From Curtobacterium sp. TC1 (GTDB lineage: Bacteria > Actinomycetota > Actinomycetes > Actinomycetales > Microbacteriaceae), in assembly GCF_019844075.1 (NCBI RefSeq), contig NZ_CP081964.1, positions 2,728,001 to 2,792,000 of the forward strand: a stretch of DNA of 64,000 bases, read 5' to 3'. The notes beneath the pieces are model-generated. The model was not told the DNA's origin. It did not search any database and worked only from the letters and a program-made list of their open reading frames with translations. The position numbers and the translations under genes are program-made. Below, in pieces: positions 8,690 to 15,747 of this stretch; the stretch's first letter is position 1, and every line of letters begins with the position of its first letter.

Positions 8690-9685
8690 TCAGGGTGCTG
8701 TGGGGTCGTCGTCCGCGGGGTAGCGCACGCCGACCTGTCGGCGGGCCTCGTCCATGACGGCCATGATCGCGACCGACTGCTCGGCGTCCATCGGACCGCC
8801 TTCGTGCACACCCGACCTGATCATCGCCTCGAACGCACGGGCCTCGTGCCCGTAGCCGGCGAGTTCCTCGCGCGCGTCGAACTCCTCGACCACGACACCG
8901 TCGCGGTCCCGGATCCGCCAGGTCGTCGGCGTGTACCAGGTCGAGTCGAGGTCGATGCGCCCCGATTCGCCGATGACCGACGCGGTGTTCGGACTGCGCA
9001 GGTCCATCCCGAAGTGGATCATCGACTGCGCCCCGCCGTCGTGCGTGAGGACGACGCCCATCTGCGTGTCGACGCCCTGCTCGCTCAGTGTGCCGGCCGC
9101 GACGAGCGAGGTGGGCACCCCCAGCACGTCGACGGCGAAGGACACCGGGTACACGCCCAGGTCCAGCAGGGCCCCACCTCCGAGGGCGGGGTCGCGCAGC
9201 CGGTGCGACGGATCGGTGGGCAGGGCCTGGTGGTGCGTCGCCTCGACGAGCACCGGCCGCCCGATGCGCCCCTCGGCCAGGACCTCGCGGATCATCGCCA
9301 TCTGCGGCAGGAAGCGGGTCCACATCGCCTCGGTCACCGCGACGCCGGCCCGACGGGCAGCGTCGACCACCGTGCGTGCCTCGGCCGCGGTCATCGTGAA
9401 GGCCTTCTCGACGAGGACGTGCTTGCCGGCGCGGATCGCGAGCAGGGCGTCCTCGGCGTGCCGGACGTGCGGGGTCGCGACGTACACCGCGTCGACCGCG
9501 TCGTCGGCGACGAGGTCGTCGTAAGAGCCGTGCGCCCGTGCGATGCCGAACTCCGCCGCGAACGTCTCCGCGCCCTCGCGGGTGCGGCTGCCGACCGCCG
9601 TGAACTCGATGCCCGCGGCGACGCAGTCGCCCACGAAGGACCGGGCGATGCCGCCCGTGCCGATGACTCCCCAGCGAACCGTCAT
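8690..9685 (-). CDS. Gfo/Idh/MocA-family oxidoreductase
   Basis: A 331-residue NAD(P)-dependent dehydrogenase. The N-terminal Rossmann motif GTGGIA is at 9-14, and the family EKAF lysine motif lies near 95, where EKP is more usual. The MWTRFLPQ segment is typical of the trans-dihydrodiol / sugar dehydrogenase branch. Probable substrates are sugars or cyclitols, but none can be named. It is divergent from the acid phosphatase gene across 129 bp. Confidence 0.85.
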   Translation of the reverse strand: MTVRWGVIGTGGIARSFVGDCVAAGIEFTAVGSRTREGAETFAAEFGIARAHGSYDDLVADDAVDAVYVATPHVRHAEDALLAIRAGKHVLVEKAFTMTAAEARTVVDAARRAGVAVTEAMWTRFLPQMAMIREVLAEGRIGRPVLVEATHHQALPTDPSHRLRDPALGGGALLDLGVYPVSFAVDVLGVPTSLVAAGTLSEQGVDTQMGVVLTHDGGAQSMIHFGMDLRSPNTASVIGESGRIDLDSTWYTPTTWRIRDRDGVVVEEFDAREELAGYGHEARAFEAMIRSGVHEGGPMDAEQSVAIMAVMDEARRQVGVRYPADDDPTAP

Positions 9686-9814
9686 GCGGCCATGTCTACC
9701 AGGACTGGCTGCAGCACTTTGGTATGGACTCCACGGGCGATTGCCAGCTAACGTGCTGCGAGATCCCCCATCCGGGGGTCACTCCTCCCCGAGTCGAAGG
9801 TGTGCAGGTCCTCC

Positions 9815-11494
9815 ATGCGCCGTTCCGTCCTCACCGTCGTCGCCACCAGCGCGGCGATCGTCCTCACGTCCACCCTCGTCGGCGGTCCGGCCAGCGCACA
9901 CGGGTGGGGAGGACCAGGACACGGACCAGGGCACTCGCCAGGGCACTCCGCCGACGCCGGCCTGACGCCGCGGACGCACTTCACGATGGCCGCCGACGGC
10001 ACGTCCGGTGCGACGCAGGGCGGCGAGGGCATCCCGAACATCGACTCCGTCAAGAAGACCATCGCCACGTACTACGGCGACCCCGGTACCGGACTCGCGA
10101 ACCGGACCGACTCCCCCTACATCCGTGAGATGCGGTCCATCGTCGCCCGCCAGGGTGCGTCCCTGCAGCGCATCCACGACCGAGCCGTCCGCCACGGCGA
10201 GAAGCCCGCGATCGTCCTCGACGCCGACGACACCACCCTGTGGACGTACGACATGGAGGTCGCGGACATGCACTTCGTCTTCGACCCCGCGCGGCAGGAC
10301 GAATGGGTGCAGGACGAGCGCTTCGCCGCTACCCCGTCCATGGTCGGCTTCGTCAACCGCGCCGCCGCGATGGGCTTCACGGTGTTCGGACTGACCGGAC
10401 GGAACGACGACCAGAAGACCGCGACCGTGCAGAACCTGTCGAAGGTCGGCTACACGGCCTTCGCCGAGGACCGCTTCTTCACGAAGTGGACCGGCACGGG
10501 CGCCTCGCAGCAGCCGTCGTACATCACCTGCGCCACGGCGAAGTGCACCACCGTCGAGTACAAGGCACTCACCCGCAAGCACATCGAACAGGACCTCGGC
10601 TACGACATCACGCTGAACATCGGCGACCAGTGGAGCGACCTGCAGGGCGGGTACGCCGACCGGTCCCTCAAGCTGCCGAACCCCACCTACTCCCTGCCCT
10701 CGGCCGACCTGCCCGGGGTCTCCGAGCCGCGGCTCGCGCCCCGCACACAGTTCACGATGGCGGCCGACGGCTCCTCCGGCGCGACCCAGTCCGGTGAGGG
10801 CATCCCGAACATCGACTCGGTCAAGAAGACCATCGCCACGTACTACGGCGACCCCGGCACCGGACTCGCGAACCGCACGGACTCCCCGTACATCCGCGAG
10901 ATGCGGTCCATCGTGCAGCGACAGGCCCCCGTCGTCGCCGCCCAGTGCGCCGTCGGCCGGAAGCTGCATCGCAACCCCGCGATCGTGCTCGACGCCGACG
11001 ACACCACGCTCTGGACCTACGACATGGAGGTCGCGGACATGCACTTCGTCTTCGACCCCGCGCTGCAGGACGAGTGGGTGCAGGACGAACGGTTCCCGGC
11101 AACTCCGTCGATGACCTCGCTCGTGTCGATCGCCCAGCGTTCCGGCTGCACGATCATCGGGCTGACCGGCCGGAACGCCGATCAGGAGACCGCCACCATC
11201 GACAACCTGCACCGCGTCGGCTACCCGCAGTTCTCGGCCACGAAGCGCGGCACCGAGACGTACTACACGAAGTGGACCGGGGTCGGGGCGTCGCAGCAGC
11301 CGTCGTACATCACCTGCGCCACGGCGAAGTGCACCACCGTCGAGTACAAGTCGCAGACCCGGGCGCACATCGAATCACGAGCGGGTGGCCGGTACGACGT
11401 GGTCGCGAACTTCGGTGACCAGTACAGCGACCTGCTCGGGGGCTCGGCGGACCGCAGCGTCAAGCTGCCGAACCCGACGTACTACCTGCCCTGA
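9815..11494 (+). CDS. Secreted HAD-family acid phosphatase with internal tandem duplication
   Basis: A 559-residue exported protein with a signal peptide ending near GGPASA, a His/Gly/Pro-rich spacer, and two HAD class B acid phosphatase-like domains. Each has the motif VLDADDTTLWT (about 133 and 390) and FGLTGRN/IGLTGRN. The halves are so alike that many stretches are identical at DNA level with a constant 771-bp offset (257 codons). Each half keeps a paired-Cys segment ITCATAKCTTVEYK. The role is extracellular phosphate release. ATG 9815 was chosen because it starts a good signal peptide; a GTG at 9800 is also in frame. Confidence 0.85.
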   Translation: MRRSVLTVVATSAAIVLTSTLVGGPASAHGWGGPGHGPGHSPGHSADAGLTPRTHFTMAADGTSGATQGGEGIPNIDSVKKTIATYYGDPGTGLANRTDSPYIREMRSIVARQGASLQRIHDRAVRHGEKPAIVLDADDTTLWTYDMEVADMHFVFDPARQDEWVQDERFAATPSMVGFVNRAAAMGFTVFGLTGRNDDQKTATVQNLSKVGYTAFAEDRFFTKWTGTGASQQPSYITCATAKCTTVEYKALTRKHIEQDLGYDITLNIGDQWSDLQGGYADRSLKLPNPTYSLPSADLPGVSEPRLAPRTQFTMAADGSSGATQSGEGIPNIDSVKKTIATYYGDPGTGLANRTDSPYIREMRSIVQRQAPVVAAQCAVGRKLHRNPAIVLDADDTTLWTYDMEVADMHFVFDPALQDEWVQDERFPATPSMTSLVSIAQRSGCTIIGLTGRNADQETATIDNLHRVGYPQFSATKRGTETYYTKWTGVGASQQPSYITCATAKCTTVEYKSQTRAHIESRAGGRYDVVANFGDQYSDLLGGSADRSVKLPNPTYYLP

Positions 11495-11508
11495 GCGGCC
11501 GCGCCGGC

Positions 11509-11572
11509 GCGCTCGCGTCGGCGCGCTCGCGTCGGTGCGTGCGCGTCGGTGCGTGCGCGTCGATGCGTACGC
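11509..11572. repeat. Short GC-rich tandem repeats between convergent genes
   Basis: The gap between the phosphatase and BLUF genes is built of degenerate 11-14 base units (GCGCGCTCGCGTCGG, then TGCGTGCGCGTCGG repeated). No ordinary terminator stem is obvious. Probably replication slippage in a non-coding gap. Confidence 0.6.
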
Positions 11573-12013
11573 TCAGCGTCGGTGCTTGCCGAGTGCGGCG
11601 TCGGGGGCGGCCATCGGGTGCGTGCGGAACCAGCGCAGCAGCGCTCGCGCCTTGCTGGTGTCCGCGCTCCGGTCGCCGTCGGTCAGGAACGTGTCGAAGC
11701 CGTCGGGGAGCGCGGCCTCGTGCCCGCGGTCGAACGCCATCGTCCACTCCCCGAACCGTGGGGTGTGGATCCGCTCCTCGACGAGCAGGCCGACGTCGGT
11801 GTGCCGGGGGTCCTCGATGATGCGCTGGTACGTCTCGAGGACGGCGGCCTCCGGGCCCTCGAGCAGCTGCATGAACCGGCCGTCCTTGTACACGAGCAGG
11901 CCCGACAGGCCGGATGCGGCGTTCCGGGCCCTGGCGTGTTCGAGCAGCGCATCGAGGCGATCCTGGTCGAACGGTTCGTCGGCGGCGCTCATGTAGACGA
12001 GTGACAGGAGCAT
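11573..12013 (-). CDS. BLUF-domain blue-light photoreceptor
   Basis: A 146-residue, single-domain BLUF protein that should bind FAD and sense blue light. The key residues sit where the family places them: Y7, N31 and Q49 (in GLLVYKDGRFMQLLEG), with W90 and M92 in GEWTMAFDR. No output domain is attached, so signalling would be through a partner. GAAAGG lies upstream of the ATG. It sits downstream of a GH16-like gene on the same strand with a 92-bp gap and may be cotranscribed. Confidence 0.92.
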   Translation of the reverse strand: MLLSLVYMSAADEPFDQDRLDALLEHARARNAASGLSGLLVYKDGRFMQLLEGPEAAVLETYQRIIEDPRHTDVGLLVEERIHTPRFGEWTMAFDRGHEAALPDGFDTFLTDGDRSADTSKARALLRWFRTHPMAAPDAALGKHRR

Positions 12014-12105
12014 GACGACCTTTCGAACGGAGAACGCGGCTTCGGTTCGATCGTCGCGCACGTCGGCGCTTTCCGCGCAGCCCCAGAACGGGGAGCGCGT
12101 CGGCG

Positions 12106-12909
12106 TCACTGCGCGTCGTACGTGCGGACCCAGTCGATCTGCAGATGGCCGGCCTTGCCCCAGTTGCCGACCTGCACCATGTAGCGGTGCGGGGTCGTCG
12201 GGACGTTCCGCGCGACCGTGAAGACGAGCTTGCCGTCGAGGTAGTAGTGGATCGCCCGCCCGGGGATCCACTCGGTCGTGTAGGTGTGCCAGTCCCGCCA
12301 GGACACCCGGGTGTTGTAGTTGTCCGACGCCTTCTCGTCCCCGGGCAGCATCGAGTGGTGGAACACCCGCGGCGAGCCGTCGAAGTTGCCCTCGGGGTAG
12401 TTGAGTTCGCCGTCCGCCCAGTCGTTCGACGTCGGCCAGAGCATGATCGCTGCGCCGTTCTTGTCGCCGCCGGTGGCACGGGCGCGGATGCTGAACGACC
12501 CGCCGACGTGCGACCAGGCGTCCTCGGGGGTCCCGAACGCGCCGGCCGAACCGTGCTCGCCGTCGAGGGCGATGTCCATGTACCCGTCGTGCGCGCTGAC
12601 CATCTTGCTCGACCAGTACTTGCCGCCGGTAGCGTCCGGGTACGGCTGCCACGACTGCGCGTACGTCGCCGCGAACGGGCCGTTCGCCGCAGCCGGGGTG
12701 TCGAAGTCGACCGAGAAGGTCGGCGTGCGCCCGATGGTCGGATCGGTGGCCACCGTGGTCGGGTGCGGGGTCGGGGTCGCGCTGCTGCTCGATGCGCCGG
12801 CCGGGGCCGCCGATGATGTCGCCCGCGACTCCGGCACCGCGGCGGCCGTGATGGCCAGCGCAGCAGCCGCAGCAGCCACCAGGACGACGGTCGTCGCACG
12901 CTTGAACAC
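12106..12909 (-). CDS. Secreted glycoside hydrolase family 16-like protein
   Basis: A 267-residue protein with an N-terminal signal or anchor segment (3-24), a Ser/Thr/Pro-rich linker to about 60, and a beta-sandwich domain resembling GH16 glucan hydrolases. The active-site segment reads GELNYPEG at 167-174, where E168 and E173 fit nucleophile and acid/base. The intervening Asp of the usual E-[IL]-D-x-x-E pattern is Asn170, so activity may be reduced or altered. HTYTTEWIPGRAIHYYLDG is a typical GH16 segment. Likely substrate is a beta-glucan. Confidence 0.8.
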   Translation of the reverse strand: MFKRATTVVLVAAAAAALAITAAAVPESRATSSAAPAGASSSSATPTPHPTTVATDPTIGRTPTFSVDFDTPAAANGPFAATYAQSWQPYPDATGGKYWSSKMVSAHDGYMDIALDGEHGSAGAFGTPEDAWSHVGGSFSIRARATGGDKNGAAIMLWPTSNDWADGELNYPEGNFDGSPRVFHHSMLPGDEKASDNYNTRVSWRDWHTYTTEWIPGRAIHYYLDGKLVFTVARNVPTTPHRYMVQVGNWGKAGHLQIDWVRTYDAQ

Positions 12910-13058
12910 GGTACCTCCGTCGGTCGTCCGCCGAGGGGGTACGGGGCGGTGCAGGTGGTCGGTCGCGGGGATCCCCGCGTCCTGACGAGGCTAACCCGCG
13001 TCCTCCCCCGCTGTCTGGTCCGGAGCCAAGGGGTGCGGTTTCCCGCAGACGCAGAAAT

Positions 13059-13094
13059 CCCCGGTCAGGACCTGATGCAGATCCGTGACCGGGG
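13059..13094 (-). terminator. Terminator of tRNA-Thr
   Basis: Nine-base arms CCCCGGTCA / TGACCGGGG enclose an 18-base loop ten bases after the tRNA 3' end. On the minus strand the hairpin is followed by ATTTCTG. Confidence 0.75.
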
Positions 13095-13104
13095 ACGTGT
13101 TCCG

Positions 13105-13177
13105 AGCCGCCTGTCGGAATCGAACCGACGACCTATTCATTACGAGTGAATCGCTCTACCGACTGAGCTAAGGCGGC
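13105..13177 (-). tRNA. tRNA-Thr(CGT)
   Basis: Complete 73-base cloverleaf with acceptor GCCGCCT/AGGCGGC, D-arm GCTC..GAGC, anticodon stem ATTCA/TGAAT with loop CTCGTAA, and T-arm GTCGG/CCGAC with TTCGATT. CCA is not encoded. The rest of the 12910-13223 gap holds only its terminator and nothing else I recognise. Confidence 0.97.
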
Positions 13178-13223
13178 GCGCTCGCTCCGATTCCGGAGCG
13201 GCACGAGCAATGACTATACAGGT

Positions 13224-13859
13224 TCAGACGAGTGAACGCGAAACGAGCACGCCGAGCTCGGCGAAGGACCGGCGGAGCTCGTCGACCAGGTGCGAACCGC
13301 CCTCGGACCCGGACCACTCCCACCACGCGTGCCGCAGTGCGCCGAGGGCGACGATCGACGCCAGGCGCGCCCGCCGACGGAGCGCATCGGGGTCTGCAGC
13401 GAGCTCGGGGTCCTCGCGTTCGAGCCGCCGGGTGACCGCGGCCTGGATCTCGGCCTGGAACTCCTTCATCGACTCCATGCGACGGCTGAAGAGCTCGGGG
13501 TTCGCTCGGAGCACCTGCTGTCGCTCCTCGATCAGTCCACGCTCCTCGATGAGCTCCTGCGTCGAGTGGACGAGCAGCGCGCCGAGGTCCGACAGCAGGT
13601 CGCCCCCGGGTCCGCCGTCGACGAACTCCTGCAGCGCGGCGTCGTCGGGCAGTTCCGGGTCGTCCCCGAGGATCGCCTGTTCCTTGCTCGGGAAGTAGTT
13701 GAAGAACGTGCGGGGTGAGACATCCGCCCGACGCGAGATCTCGTCCACGGTGACCGCGCCGAGGCCGTCCTCGATCGCGATGCGGAGCGCGGCGGCCTGG
13801 ATGGCGCGGCGGGTGGCGCGGCGTTTCCGTTCGCGCAGGCCGGGTTCAGCGTCGGGCAT
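13224..13859 (-). CDS. TetR/AcrR-family regulator
   Basis: A 211-residue repressor. The N-terminal DNA-binding domain has the TetR pattern ATRRAIQAAALRIAIEDG followed by the HTH VTVDEISRRADVSPRTFFNYF (about 36-56) and SKEQ. The C-terminal ligand/dimer domain is acidic and not recognisable for a ligand. It lies 48 bases upstream of the holB stop codon, all on the minus strand, so it may be the last gene of the topA-tmk-holB run. No target operator can be assigned. Confidence 0.85.
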   Translation of the reverse strand: MPDAEPGLRERKRRATRRAIQAAALRIAIEDGLGAVTVDEISRRADVSPRTFFNYFPSKEQAILGDDPELPDDAALQEFVDGGPGGDLLSDLGALLVHSTQELIEERGLIEERQQVLRANPELFSRRMESMKEFQAEIQAAVTRRLEREDPELAADPDALRRRARLASIVALGALRHAWWEWSGSEGGSHLVDELRRSFAELGVLVSRSLV

Positions 13860-13907
13860 GCCGTGATTGTCCCACGCCCCGATCGGCGCGGGGAGCGTCG
13901 GCGGCGG

Positions 13908-15050
13908 TCAGTGCCGGACGCGGGCGATCGTGACGAGCAGCGCCTCGAGCGCGAGCAATGCCGCCACGTTCGCGGCGATCCGCTGCCGGGCGAGGGCGAT
14001 CGCGTCGAGCACCTCGAGCGCCGCGGCCGGCGTGACCGACTGCAGGGCGTGGTCGAGGTGGTCGCGCATCGCCAGGTTGACCGGCTCGGCAGGCGCACCG
14101 AGACCGAGCAGGAGCAGGTCGCGGTAGAGCGAGGACACGTCGACCAGGATGCGGTCGAGGCCGTCGCGCAGGCTGCGGGTCGCACGGCGCTTCTGGTCCT
14201 CTTCCAGCAGGCGGAGCTGCGAGCGGAGGGCTGGCGGGATCGTGCCGCCGGGCTCGATGCCGAGCGACCGCAGGGCGGCGTCGCGTTCCTCGGAGTCGCG
14301 CTGCTGCGTGATGGCCTTGGCGTCCTCGTCCGCGACGGCGAGCAGGTCGGCGGCGGCCATCACCGCGTCGCCGACGCTCCGGACGCCGAGCACGGTCGTC
14401 AGGGTGCGGCGACGGCGATCGCGGGCCTCCTCGCTCGTCGCGAGACGCTGCGCCATCCCGATGTGGCTCTGCGCCTGCCGTGCTGCGTCCATCGCGAGGG
14501 TGCGGTCGATGCCGGTGCGCGCGACGAGCAGGTCGGCGACGGACTCGATGCCGGGGACCCGGAGTCGCACGGAGCGCACGCGCGACCGGATCGTGGGCAG
14601 CAGGTCCGCTTCACTCGGGGCGCAGAGGATCCACACCGTGCGCTCCGGTGGCTCCTCGAGCGCCTTGAGCAGCAGGTTCGAGGTGCGTTCCGTCATGCGG
14701 TCGGCGTCCTCGATGATCACGATGCGGTACCGCCCGACCGACGGCGAGTAGTACGACGACGTGACGAGCTGCCGGATCTCGTCGATGGTGATGATCACGC
14801 GTTGCGTCGTGAGCACCGACACGTCGGGGTGCGTCTTGGCGGTGATCTGCTGCAGGGTGTGGTCGTCGTCGGGACCGTTGCCCACGAGGGCCGCCGCGAA
14901 CGCCGTCGCCACGTTCGACCGGCCGGATCCGGGAGGGCCCGTGATCAGCCACGAGTGCGTCATGCCGCCGGTGCCGTCGGTCGACTCCGCGGCGTTCCGG
15001 AGGGAGGCGACTGCCTCTTCCTGCCCGGTCAGGCCGTCCCACACGCTCAC
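13908..15050 (-). CDS. holB: DNA polymerase III subunit delta'
   Basis: A 380-residue clamp-loader subunit. The N-terminal AAA+ region starts VWDGLTGQEEAV, and the P-loop position reads GPPGSGRSN (38-46) with Arg in place of the ATP-binding Lys, consistent with delta' being a non-hydrolysing member. ALEEPPERTVWILCA and IRSRVRSVRL are the characteristic sensor segments. GTG start. It follows tmk by 61 bases in the conserved order topA-tmk-holB. Confidence 0.92.
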   Translation of the reverse strand: MSVWDGLTGQEEAVASLRNAAESTDGTGGMTHSWLITGPPGSGRSNVATAFAAALVGNGPDDDHTLQQITAKTHPDVSVLTTQRVIITIDEIRQLVTSSYYSPSVGRYRIVIIEDADRMTERTSNLLLKALEEPPERTVWILCAPSEADLLPTIRSRVRSVRLRVPGIESVADLLVARTGIDRTLAMDAARQAQSHIGMAQRLATSEEARDRRRRTLTTVLGVRSVGDAVMAAADLLAVADEDAKAITQQRDSEERDAALRSLGIEPGGTIPPALRSQLRLLEEDQKRRATRSLRDGLDRILVDVSSLYRDLLLLGLGAPAEPVNLAMRDHLDHALQSVTPAAALEVLDAIALARQRIAANVAALLALEALLVTIARVRH

Positions 15051-15111
15051 GGGACCATCCTGTCAGCGACCACCGTCAGGCGGCCGACCATCGTCGTCCG
15101 TGTGGCCACGG

Positions 15112-15747
15112 TCATGCCGGGTCGATCGCGACGAGCGGGGCGACCGCGGCGCGGATGGCGCGCTGGACGTCCTCGGTGGAGCCGCCGGCGTCGACCACCA
15201 GGAACCGGTCGGGCTCGGCCGCCGCCATGTCGAGGAACGCCCGTCGCACCGACTCGTGGAACGCCTCGGCCTCGGACTCCAGGCGGTCGAACGTGTCCCC
15301 GCGGGCCGCGGCGACCCGCGCACGGCCGACCGTCACGTCGAGGTCGAGCAGGATCGTCAGGTCCGGCACCAGGCCGTCCGCCGCCCACGCCGACACCGAG
15401 CGGATGTGCTCGGCGCCCAGACCGCGCGCGACCCCCTGGTAGGCGACCGACGAGTCGATGTACCGGTCCTGCAGCACGACCTCGTCGCGGGCGATCGCCG
15501 GACGGACGACCGTCTCGACGTGGTGGGCGCGGTCCGCCGCGTACAACAGCGCCTCGGCTCGGGGCGACACGTGCCCGCGCTCGTGCAGGACGATCTCGCG
15601 GATCCGCAGGCCCAGCTCGGTGCCACCGGGCTCGCGGGTCCGCAGGACGGTGCGGCCGTGCTCGACGAGCCACGCCGAGAGCAGCTCGGCCTGGGTCGTC
15701 TTGCCCGCGCCGTCGCCGCCCTCGAGCGTGATGAACCGTCCGGTCAC
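15112..15747 (-). CDS. tmk: Thymidylate kinase
   Basis: A 211-residue dTMP kinase making dTDP. The P-loop EGGDGAGKTTQ is at 9-19, the DR motif is in LQDRYIDSSVAYQG, and an Arg-rich lid region follows. GTG start; the first four bases overlap the topA stop (GTGA), so translation is coupled to topoisomerase I. Confidence 0.95.
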   Translation of the reverse strand: MTGRFITLEGGDGAGKTTQAELLSAWLVEHGRTVLRTREPGGTELGLRIREIVLHERGHVSPRAEALLYAADRAHHVETVVRPAIARDEVVLQDRYIDSSVAYQGVARGLGAEHIRSVSAWAADGLVPDLTILLDLDVTVGRARVAAARGDTFDRLESEAEAFHESVRRAFLDMAAAEPDRFLVVDAGGSTEDVQRAIRAAVAPLVAIDPA

